Shown here in pieces: positions 44,748 through 53,400 of a DNA stretch of 64,000 bases. The notes under the pieces are model-generated. The model made no database searches and was not told the origin of the DNA. It worked only from the letters and a program-made list of their open reading frames with translations. The stretch is from Phycisphaerales bacterium (lineage in GTDB: Bacteria > Planctomycetota > Phycisphaerae > Phycisphaerales > UBA1924). The stretch spans positions 1 to 64,000 of the forward strand of contig JADLBU010000006.1 in the NCBI GenBank assembly GCA_020847535.1, written 5' to 3'. The translations under genes were made by a program, and so were the position numbers. Position 1 is the stretch's first letter. Each line of letters begins with the position of its first letter.

Positions 44748-45257
44748 TCAGACGCGCCGCTCCTTGATATCGCAGCGACCGGTCTCCAGGTCGATCTCGG
44801 TGCGGATGTACAGAGCCTCGGGCATCGGGAGCGGGCACAACTGCCCGCTGATCTCGAAGGCAAAGCCGTTGTGCCCGGCCCCACTGCCGGCATCGAGCTC
44901 GACCACGCGCACCTCCAGCGACGGGCCCACGATCCGCGGCTCAAAGGTCTGGATCGCATCCCGCACCATGCCCACCACCCGCTCGGGCGACATCCCGCTC
45001 ACGGTCAGGCCCGTCAAGTCGAGCATGCCGTAGTTCAGCACGCTCTTTGCCGCCAGCGGGTAATCGTTGATCTCGTCGGTCTGCGGCTTGCACGGGCAGT
45101 TGAGCAGCCACGCCAGGTCGCGCAGCACCGCTCGCCGAAGCATCCGCATCGACATCACTCGCCGGTCACGGCTCTCGACGCTCGCCTTGGGCTCATCGTC
45201 GGTCAGCCGGTCCAGCAGCGAGGGCTGCAATCGTTCAGAGGCGGTCAGCTCAGACAC
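44748..45257 (-). CDS. tssE: T6SS baseplate protein TssE (gp25-like)
   Basis: The GTG start at 45257 gives 169 residues and overlaps the tagJ stop by eight bases. The frame above it is the shadow of tagJ. The gp25-like core has LRDLAWLLNCP, LAAKSVLNYGMLDLTGL, and the end FEPRIVGPSLEVRVV with RTEIDLETG. TssE is the baseplate part that nucleates the sheath. The first 60 residues hold SLLDRLTDDEPKA, the usual TssE lead. Confidence 0.93.
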   Translation of the reverse strand: MSELTASERLQPSLLDRLTDDEPKASVESRDRRVMSMRMLRRAVLRDLAWLLNCPCKPQTDEINDYPLAAKSVLNYGMLDLTGLTVSGMSPERVVGMVRDAIQTFEPRIVGPSLEVRVVELDAGSGAGHNGFAFEISGQLCPLPMPEALYIRTEIDLETGRCDIKERRV

Positions 45258-46101
45258 CGGCGCCTCCCCCGGCACTGTCGCCCGTTTCCGCGCCGGACTG
45301 AGCATCGGGGACCGCGGCATCCAGCTGGATCTTGCGGACCGCGAGCAGGGGGTAGTCCTCGGCATCGCTCGCCAGCACTCGCTGCCCCAGCGCCAGGCAC
45401 GTGCCCTCGACCGGCTCGGTGAAGTCCGTCCGCCGCGACATCCTCACGGCCCCATCCTCGGCTCGCTCGCTGCCGGCGTATCTGGTCGGCACCAGCACCG
45501 GCTTCTTGGCGCCGGTCGCCAGTGTCACAAACCCCGGCATCCATACCGCATCACGCAGGTCGGACGGAGCTTCCAGCTCGAGCTCCGCGATCCGCATCCA
45601 CGGCGCCCAGTAGTACTTGCCATCCAGGATCAGCTCGACCAACGGGCCCAGCCGGGAATCGGCATCCATCAGCCACGCGAACGGTCGGCCATCGATCAAG
45701 CCCGAGATCGATGGCGCTTCCTCCAGCGCCTTCTCCCGGAGCTGCGCGGCGGCGGCATGGTTGCCCTGAGCGGTCAGCGCCAGCGCCTGCACCATCAGGC
45801 CGATCCACGGCTCGGGCTCTCCCAGGATCATCGGGGACCGCTTGCCCGCGAACACCTCCTCGCGCAGCAGCTCGCACATGATCGCCGGCTTGTACATCTG
45901 CGCCATCAGCAGGTTCTTGGCCTCGATCTGGCTGGCGACCGCGAGCTGGTCGAGGGCACGCTTCCAGTCCCCCGTGACGCACAGGAGCTGGAAGAGGAAG
46001 ACCCGCAGCTTGGCGTTCGATGCATCTTTGCGGATGGCATCCTGAAGGGCGGCCAGCGCCTCGGGCAGGCGGGCTTGCTTGAGCAGATCCTCGGCGAGCA
46101 T
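45250..46101 (-). CDS. tagJ: T6SS accessory protein TagJ (ImpE/HsiE family)
   Basis: The 283-residue protein begins with a helical repeat region (LLKQARLPEALAALQDAIRK). The ImpE-type body follows (SGLIDGRPFAWLMDADSRLGP, KYYWAPWMRIAELELEAP, DAVWMPG). In Pseudomonas HsiE binds the sheath protein HsiB and aids ClpV-driven disassembly. Its gene lies directly before tssE, the usual order in loci that have it. The last residues form a Gly-rich tail. Confidence 0.87.
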   Translation of the reverse strand: MLAEDLLKQARLPEALAALQDAIRKDASNAKLRVFLFQLLCVTGDWKRALDQLAVASQIEAKNLLMAQMYKPAIMCELLREEVFAGKRSPMILGEPEPWIGLMVQALALTAQGNHAAAAQLREKALEEAPSISGLIDGRPFAWLMDADSRLGPLVELILDGKYYWAPWMRIAELELEAPSDLRDAVWMPGFVTLATGAKKPVLVPTRYAGSERAEDGAVRMSRRTDFTEPVEGTCLALGQRVLASDAEDYPLLAVRKIQLDAAVPDAQSGAETGDSAGGGAGV

Positions 46102-46368
46102 GCGTCAACTCCCCGGCCGGCTCGCCCATCGGCCGCACCGCTGGGACAACCCACCCGTGACAGCCGTTTCGGCGATCCTGTTGGCTGGTTCCACACCCCG
46201 CCGCGTCCCGAACACATCCATCCCGGCACTTCGGCCAAAGGCCCAGAATCCACGATCACACCAGATCGCGCGGGGAACCCGATCTGCACAAGGCGAAGGA
46301 TCGCCCTGAAATGCCCATCGGCGTCTTCCGACGCCGATGGATGATTCGACTCGATGCAAGAGCGCTGA

Positions 46369-46854
46369 TCAGCCGCCCTTGTTTTCCATGACATCCCACC
46401 ACGCCTTGGACGAAGGCAGCTTGCCGCCCTTCTCATCCATGGGTGTGTACTCCCACTCGATCTTGGAGAACCGGAAGGCCAGGCTCTCCATGGGGAAATC
46501 CCCGCCCGAGGAGGCGCTGGGCTGCACCGAGGACACCACGATGTCCTCGAACGAGTACTTCATGAACACGTGCTTGTCCTTGGTGGACTGGCAGAACTCG
46601 ATGCACGCCGACTTGATGTGGGTGCCCGTGCAGCAGTGCCAGTTGAGCTTCGGCGAAGCCTTGTCGACCCGCTTCATCACCGACGCATCCGAGACATCGA
46701 CGCGCCCGGAGGTGGACTGCCCGCCGCCGGAATACATCGAGCCCGACATTGACAGCCCGTGGCTGAACGACAGCACCTGGATCCAGTCCTTGTGCTTGCT
46801 GTCGTGGCTCTCGCCAGGAAGACCATCGAGTTTCAGATAAATATCAACTGCCAT
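46369..46854 (-). CDS. hcp: T6SS tube protein Hcp (TssD)
   Basis: Hcp hexamers stack into the tube thrown by sheath contraction. The 161 residues start with VDIYLKLDGLPGESHDSKHKD, the family signature. The middle holds SGRVDVSDASVMKRVDKASP, and the end has FSKIEWEYTPMDEKG. It has its own upstream gap of 221 bases that contains a perfect palindrome (47047-47060), so it may be separately controlled. It lies between tssC and tagJ. Confidence 0.97.
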   Translation of the reverse strand: MAVDIYLKLDGLPGESHDSKHKDWIQVLSFSHGLSMSGSMYSGGGQSTSGRVDVSDASVMKRVDKASPKLNWHCCTGTHIKSACIEFCQSTKDKHVFMKYSFEDIVVSSVQPSASSGGDFPMESLAFRFSKIEWEYTPMDEKGGKLPSSKAWWDVMENKGG

Positions 46855-47046
46855 GAGACACTCCCTTCGTCGTGAATCCTCGGTTCCGAATCGCCGGACG
46901 TACGACGCCCGTCCGCTGAGTTCTCGGCGCTGGACGACCGGGGTTGCGGCTCCGGCCCCCCCACGATATCGGGAAGACCGTCCCAGGATCGCCGTTCAAA
47001 TCCCTTCCGCAGACCCGACCAGGACGCTCACGGTCGAAACCTGCGC

Positions 47047-47060
47047 GTGTTTGCAAACAC
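47047..47060. promoter_or_regulatory. Perfect palindrome upstream of hcp, shared with the tssB region
   Basis: GTGTTTGCAAACAC lies 193 bases upstream of hcp and 16 bases past the tssC stop. A ten-base relative, GTGTTTGTAA, with the same GCGC-like flank, lies upstream of tssB at 49192-49201. It may be a regulator's binding site. Confidence 0.4.
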
Positions 47061-47075
47061 TTACGAGCGATACAC

Positions 47076-48560
47076 CTACTTCTTGCCGGACGGAAGCTTG
47101 GAGACCAACCGCAGCGACACGGTCAGGCCCTCGAGCTGGTAGTGCGGACGAAGGAAGAACTTCGACGAGTAGTAACCGGGATTGCCGGGAACCTCGGCGA
47201 CCTGGACCTCGGCGGCCGCGAGCGGGCGGCGGGCCTTGGCATCCTGGCTGGCGCCCGGATCCGGCTCGACGTATTGCATGATCCAGTCGTTGAGCCAGCG
47301 CTCCATGTCGGCGCGCTCCTTGAACGAGCCGATCTTGTCCCGGACCATGCACTTGAGGTAGTGGGCGAACCGGCACGTGGAGAACAGGTACGGCAGCCGG
47401 GCGCCCAGGTTGGCGTTGGCGGTCGCATCCGGATCCGAGTACTCGGCGGGCTTGTGGAGGCTCTGGGCGCCGACGAACACGCCGTAGTCGGTGTTCTTCC
47501 AGTGCGAGAGGGGCATGAAGCCATTCTTGGCGAGCTCGGCCTCGCGGCGATCCGTGATCGCGATCTCCGTCGGGCACTTCATGTCCACGCCGCCGTCATC
47601 GGTCGGGAAGGTGTGGCAAGGCAGGCCCTCGACCATTCCGCCCGACTCCACGCCGCGGATGCAGGCGCACCAGCCGTAGAGCTTGAACGCGCGGTTGATG
47701 TTGACGCCCATCGCGTACGCGGAGTTGGCCCACACGTACTTGCTGGTGTCCGCCGCCGCCGTGTCCTCCTCGTAGGCAAAATCCTCGACCGGGTTGGTCT
47801 TGGAGCCATAGGGAAGACGCGCCAGGAACCGCGGCATCGTGAGTCCGACGTACCGGGCGTCATCACTCTCCCGCAGGCTGCGCCAACCGGCGTACTCGGG
47901 TGACTGGAAGATCTTGGTCAGGTCGCGCGGGTTGCCCAGCTCTCCCCACGACTCCATGTTCATCACATTGGGGTTGGTCGCCGAGATGAACGGGGCGTGC
48001 GCTGCCGAGGCGATCTGTGCGATCTGGCCCAGAAGCTCGACATCCGGCGGCGTGTGGTCGAAGAAGTAATCGCCGACCAGGCAGCCGTAGGGCTGTCCGC
48101 CGGGCGTGCCGAACTCCTGCTCGTAGACCTGCTTGAAGATCGGGCTCTGGTCCCAAGCGGTTCCCTTGAACTTGCCGAGCGTCTTGGCCAGATCCTTCTT
48201 TGAGATGTTGAGAACCCGGATCTTGAGCGTCTCGTCGGTCTCGGTGTTGTTCACCAGGTGCGAGAGGCCGCGCCACGCCGATTCCAGCTGCTGGAAGTCG
48301 GCGTGGTGCATGATCAGGTTGATCTGGTCGCTGAGCTTCTTGTCGATCGCGGCGATCAGGCTCTCGATGGTCTTGACCGCATCGTCGGAGATCAGCGTCG
48401 TGGTCGAGAGTGCCTGCTCGGCGAGCGTGCGCACCGCGCCCTCGATCGCCTGCTTGGCGCCAGAGGTCTTGGGCTTGAACTCCTTGTTGAGCAGATCCGA
48501 CAGACCGCCGGACTCGACCATCCCGACGTCAAGTTGGCCTTGGGATTGGGACTCAGCCAT
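47076..48560 (-). CDS. tssC: T6SS sheath large subunit TssC (VipB)
   Basis: ATG 48560 (MAESQSQGQ) gives 494 residues and overlaps the tssB stop by eight bases. The family is clear: FQQLESAWRGLSHLVNNTET, LKIRVLNISKKDLAKTL, then the C-terminal EVQVAEVPGNPGYYSSKFFL with PHYQLEGLTVSLRLVSKLP. With TssB it forms the contractile sheath in the cytoplasm. Confidence 0.98.
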   Translation of the reverse strand: MAESQSQGQLDVGMVESGGLSDLLNKEFKPKTSGAKQAIEGAVRTLAEQALSTTTLISDDAVKTIESLIAAIDKKLSDQINLIMHHADFQQLESAWRGLSHLVNNTETDETLKIRVLNISKKDLAKTLGKFKGTAWDQSPIFKQVYEQEFGTPGGQPYGCLVGDYFFDHTPPDVELLGQIAQIASAAHAPFISATNPNVMNMESWGELGNPRDLTKIFQSPEYAGWRSLRESDDARYVGLTMPRFLARLPYGSKTNPVEDFAYEEDTAAADTSKYVWANSAYAMGVNINRAFKLYGWCACIRGVESGGMVEGLPCHTFPTDDGGVDMKCPTEIAITDRREAELAKNGFMPLSHWKNTDYGVFVGAQSLHKPAEYSDPDATANANLGARLPYLFSTCRFAHYLKCMVRDKIGSFKERADMERWLNDWIMQYVEPDPGASQDAKARRPLAAAEVQVAEVPGNPGYYSSKFFLRPHYQLEGLTVSLRLVSKLPSGKK

Positions 48561-49065
48561 TGGAGCCTCCCTCCTGCTTGGGCTGGGCCGCCAGCGCTTT
48601 GAGGAGCGTTGGGTCGTTGAGGAGCTTGGCGACCAGGTCGCCGGCGCCCGACTTGCCATCCATGTACGTGAGAAGGTTCGAGAGCTGCGTACGGGCTTCA
48701 AGAAGCTGCCGCAGGGGCTCGACCTTGCGCGCTACCGCCGCGGGCGAGAAGTCCGCCATGCTCTCGAAGGTGATGTCGACGGCGACGTTCCCCTCGCCGG
48801 TCAGGGCGTTGGGCACCTGGAACGCGGCCCGGGGCTTCATGCTCTTGAGCCGGTCGTCGAAGTTGTCGACATCGATCTCGAGGAACTTGCGGTCGGCGAC
48901 CGCGGGCAGCGCCTCTGCGGGCTTGCCCGACAAATCCGCCATGACGCCCATGACGAACGGCAGGTTGATCTTCTTCTCCGCGCCGTACAGCTCCAGGTCG
49001 TACTCGATCTGTACGCGAGGCGCTCGGTTGCGCTGGATGAACTTCTGACTGCTGGCCTTTGCCAT
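48553..49065 (-). CDS. tssB: T6SS sheath small subunit TssB (VipA)
   Basis: ATG 49065 has an AAGGAG site 6 bases upstream; the GTG just before it is too close to that site. The 170 residues hold the TssB pattern: RVQIEYDLELYGAEKKINLPF, then VMGVMADLSGKPAE and FLEIDVDNFDDRLKSMKPR. The N-terminal part is the segment that interlocks with TssC. It overlaps tssC and starts a transcription unit after a 280-base gap. Confidence 0.97.
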   Translation of the reverse strand: MAKASSQKFIQRNRAPRVQIEYDLELYGAEKKINLPFVMGVMADLSGKPAEALPAVADRKFLEIDVDNFDDRLKSMKPRAAFQVPNALTGEGNVAVDITFESMADFSPAAVARKVEPLRQLLEARTQLSNLLTYMDGKSGAGDLVAKLLNDPTLLKALAAQPKQEGGSNG

Positions 49066-49348
49066 CACCCGCTCCTTAGTTGAATGCCGGTCGTTCCACG
49101 ATCGGTACGCCGGGCGAGACCGCCCTTGGCCGCAGGGACCGAGCGGCGACGCGAGATATTCACAGTACGTCGTCTGTTGAACAACGGCGCAGTGTTTGTA
49201 AGGACGCCCTCACCCCCCGCTCCGCGAATGTGACCTCCCGTCAAGCAGCCGCCCGGGCCGGGGGATCCTCACCAGGGGCCCCCCTTGGCCCTTCCACCTC
49301 TGTCCGTCGCCAACCCACCCCACTCTTCGCCCCGCCTCATCCAACGCC
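49066..49348. promoter_or_regulatory. Intergenic region upstream of tssB with putative operator
   Basis: This gap holds no gene. It contains GTGTTTGTAA at 49192-49201, like the hcp palindrome. A weak minus-strand promoter-like pair (TTGTTC and GAATAT, 17 apart) lies close by. Confidence 0.35.
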
Positions 49349-50386
49349 TCACGTCGGTTGTTCGGGAGGAGTGCTGATGGTGATCAGCATGCCGACCGCG
49401 TCGGGCGTCAATACCCGGACGATGTCGGCGAACGACTTACCAACCATCTGCTCGGCACACTTGATGAACAGCGTCACCGGGCTCGATGGCTCCACACGGT
49501 CATAGTAACTGACGATCTTGGTAAAAGCGAGCAGCACATCGTCCCGCGAATGAACGTCGCCGGCGATCCGAGCGCCTCCGCCCCCGCTTCCGACACCCTC
49601 CGGACCCGCCTCGGCCCCGGGGATGGACGGGAGGCGTTTGCGCACCTGCTTGCCGACCTCGGTCAGCAGGCTCCGCAGCGGGGCAAAGTCGACGGATCGG
49701 CCATGCCCAACCCGGTCGGTCAGCACCGCCTCGATCGTCTTGACGTGCTCCAGGCAGGCATCGATCTCCTCGACCCGCTGGGTGAGCGCCTCGGGCTCGA
49801 CATCCCGGAAGACCGCCTCGATCCCCGTCGCGTCGAGGTTGACCGCCCCCTCTCCCTCGGCGGGAGGGAGCTCTCCCATCGCGACCAGGATATCCCGGTA
49901 CGCGACCCGGCCCGCCATGCGCGACTCGGCCAGGGGCAGATCCCTGATCCCCTCGATGAAGCGGATCGAGTCACCCATGGTCCCCGGGGGGGCCAGCATG
50001 GATGCCAGGATGTTCACCCGCTCGGTGGGGTCGTTGCCATCCTCGGGGTCCAGCCGGGGAAACATGCTTTCCCAGTACTGCTCGAGCAGCCCCCGCAGCA
50101 CCGCAAGACCATCCCGCACCCCCGGATACCCCGACATCCGCAGCTCGGAGCTCGCCAGCAGGAGCCCCACCCGCAAATCCTTTGTCCGGACCAGCAGCTC
50201 CAGCGTCCCATCCCGAACCGCTCGCCAATCGGGCGGCTGGGCCGGGGCGTTGGTGAAGGGATCCTCGGGGGTTCCCTCCGCGGCCCGCATGACCTCCATG
50301 TAACGCTGGTCGTAGCGCAGATCCTCACCGCCCGGCTGTTCGGCCGAGACCGGTGCAAGCAGACGTGTCACATCGAGAACACTCAC
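49349..50386 (-). CDS. tssA: T6SS baseplate/sheath-cap protein TssA (ImpA N-terminal type)
   Basis: I choose GTG 50386, about 7 bases after a GGAGG ribosome site; GTG 50392 is too close to it. The 345 residues have an ImpA N-terminal domain (SAEQPGGEDLRYDQRY, VRTKDLRVGLLLASSELRM, YWESMFPRLDPEDGNDPTERV). The C-terminal part holds FTKIVSYYDRVEPSSPV, a TssA-type end. TssA primes tube and sheath assembly. It is the first T6SS gene in the direction of transcription and lies 15 bases after the tpsA stop. Confidence 0.9.
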   Translation of the reverse strand: MSVLDVTRLLAPVSAEQPGGEDLRYDQRYMEVMRAAEGTPEDPFTNAPAQPPDWRAVRDGTLELLVRTKDLRVGLLLASSELRMSGYPGVRDGLAVLRGLLEQYWESMFPRLDPEDGNDPTERVNILASMLAPPGTMGDSIRFIEGIRDLPLAESRMAGRVAYRDILVAMGELPPAEGEGAVNLDATGIEAVFRDVEPEALTQRVEEIDACLEHVKTIEAVLTDRVGHGRSVDFAPLRSLLTEVGKQVRKRLPSIPGAEAGPEGVGSGGGGARIAGDVHSRDDVLLAFTKIVSYYDRVEPSSPVTLFIKCAEQMVGKSFADIVRVLTPDAVGMLITISTPPEQPT

Positions 50387-50400
50387 CCGCACGCCTCCGA

Positions 50401-53400
50401 TCAGTTCCTCGCCCGAATGCCGGCGATCGCCGCCGCCACCTGCTCCTTGGACACATCACCTTCAGTCGGCGCGAGATATCCAAGCACCGTGTCCTTGGGC
50501 ACACTGGCCTCACCGGGCGACAGACCAAGGGCGTCGATCTTCTCCATGAACGCGTGGACCGACGTCAAGAGATCCTTGGCCTGGCTCTGAGTTGGATCAG
50601 ATTGGACGAAGGCGATGTACTCCTCGGTCGTCACATCCGCGACCGGCTTGCCCACCTTCTTGGCGCACTCGGACCACGAGCTCGCCACGATCTCCGCCAT
50701 CCGATCGCTCCATACCGCGTCGGCGGCAGCACCCTCCATTGCGACTGCCTTGATGTTCCGGTGTGCCTCGAGCACATCCCGGACCAACTCGATCGCCAGG
50801 CGGTTTGCTGTGATCTCGTAGTCTCTATCGGCCGGGTTGAGCACGCTTGGCACATCGTTGTAGATCGCCCGGCCCGCCAGGAAATCAACCTGGTCGTCGA
50901 GCGACAGCTCCTTGACGTAGATCCCGACCTGCTTGAGCTGCTCCTTCAGGGCACCGGAGATTCCCACACCCTGCGTCACCATTCCCGAGTCGGCTTCCTT
51001 GGGCGTTGCGCCGGCGATCGCCGTGGCGACGTTGGTCGCCGAGCGGCCGTCGGCCCGCAGATCCAGCGGCATCAGCACGGCCGCGTTGCCCTTCTGGAAG
51101 CTGTTCGCCGAGACGCCGTTCTCGAACTGCAGCGACTGTGCAAGGCCGTTGCTGACGTTGACGGAGATCGCCCCGATCGAGTCGGCGCCGAACGTCACGC
51201 TCTCCCCGCCGTCAACCGTCTCCAGCTCCGCCGGGCTCGAGAACGAGATCCCGTTGCGGCCGACGATGTCCAGGCCGATGTCGGGCTGCGTGATTCCCGA
51301 ACCACTGGTCACCAGCGGCGCCGGCCGCCGGCCCGCCAGCCGGATTACATCCGAACGCACCACGATCGCGCCCGTCGAGCTGACATCTCCCAGCCGCACC
51401 AGCGATGCGTTCGCGGATGAACTGCCGCCGATGTTGAGGTTGCCGAACACCGTGATCTTCTGCCCGAAGCCCATCACGAACTGGTCGGCATTGATCGAGA
51501 GGTCCGCGGGCGAATCGAAGCTGATCCCCCCGTCGCCCGTGAACTTCACGCTGCCGTCGCTGTTGAATGACTCGCGCGGGGCGATCACGATCGTCGACAG
51601 CGGTGGGATCGTGGATCCATTCGGATCGGTGGTGTTGTCGCCGAACTGAAGGGTCGCCAGCGGAGAACCCTCACCGATCGAGCCGCCGATCCGGACGACC
51701 GAGGCCACCGTCGTCTCGTTGCCCGCGGGCCGTGCCCCGTTGATCGTCAGCGACCGCGCTGTGCCGTCGCTGTTGATGTTGCCAAGGATGGCCACCTCTC
51801 CGGCGTTCCCGCCGGCGAGGATGCTCGAGTCATTGATGAGGCGCAGCCCGCCATCAACCGAGATGGCGCCGTCGACCGTCGAAAGCGTGCTGCCCAGCGA
51901 CATGGGCGTCACGCTGATGAACGACTGGTTGCCCTGGGTCGCGACGTCCGAGATCGTCATCGAATTGGCGGTGGCGAGCAGGGAGGTCAGGGGTGTCGTC
52001 GCTCCGATCGGCTGCACGCTGATCGACCCGGCTCCGGCATTCAGCGTCAGCGCCGATGCCCCGTTCACCGTCCCGAGCGAGATCGTCCCACCCGAGGTCT
52101 GGATGGTGTGTGCCGACCCCGTCAGCGACATGTTGCCCACGCTGGTGATGTTCCCCGCGCCGGTGGACACCAGGTTGCTCGAAGCATTCACATCGCCCGT
52201 GTAGGTCTGAGCGCCAGAGGTCGTGACACCCGAGAGGGCGATCCCGGCTCCGGTGATCGCCAGCGCATCCGGGGCCGCCCCCAGGCCTCCCACCGTCCCG
52301 ACAGTAATGTTGCTGGCACCGGAGTTGAACGTGAGGTTCTGACCGCCCTCGACCGTGCCCAGCGAGATGCCGCCATTGCTCGTCTGGACGGTGTGATCGG
52401 CATCGGTGAACGCCAGCGGGCCGGCGACCAGGATGCCGCCGGTGCCGGTCGAGATGAGGTTCCCGCCCGCGGTCGTGATGCCGTTGTAGTTCTGCTCACC
52501 GGTGGTGGTGACATCGTTGATCCCGATGGTTCCACCAACGAGCGTCACAGCGCCGGCGGTGGTATCACCGACGACCGATATGGCCCCGGCACCGCCGTTG
52601 ACGATGAACGATGTGCCCGCGGCGACGTTGCCGCCGGCCGACAGCGGGCCGGTGACAAGCACGCCCCCGCCGCTGTTGAGGTTGCCCGTGGAGGCGGTCG
52701 AACCGGTATATGTCTGGTCGGCCGTCGTCGTGACCGAGACCACCGAAATCGATGAGCCCGTCAGCGTCGCGGAAGCTGCGCTCGTGGCGCCGCCGATCGT
52801 GATCCCGTTGGCGCCGGTGTCGGCGGTCAGCGAGCCCGCAGCGCTCACATCCCCGCTCACGGAGAATGGACCCGTCGAGGCGGCAATCGCCCCCTGGTTG
52901 CTGGTCAGGTTGCCCGTGGTCGTGAGAGAGCCCGTATAGGCCTGATCCCCCGCGGTCGTGATGTTGCCCGAAGTGATCGCGCCGGTCGCGGCCAGGAACT
53001 CAAGGGCGGTCCCACCACCCACATTCTGGAACGCGATCCCCGAGGAGCCCGCGTTCACGGTGAGCCCCTGCTGCCCGGCGGCTGCGCCATTGAGATCGCC
53101 CGAGAACGTGACTGCCCCGCCCGAGAGGATCTGGGCGTCGCGCATCACCGTGACGGCGTTGGCGAAGCCGATCGTTCCCGTGCCCGTCGCCAGATTGCCA
53201 TCCAGCGCGGCGGCCCCGCCGTACTGCTGGGCCCCGGTCGTTGAGACCGACTTGAGCTGGACCGCACCGCCGGAGGCCGTGACCGATGCAAGCCGGCGAT
53301 CGGTCGCCGTACCCACATCACCGCCGAAGGCGATCGTGCCCGCGCCGGCGTTGGCCGTCAGGGCCGTTGCGCCGTTGGCGCTGCCGTTGACATCGTTGGC

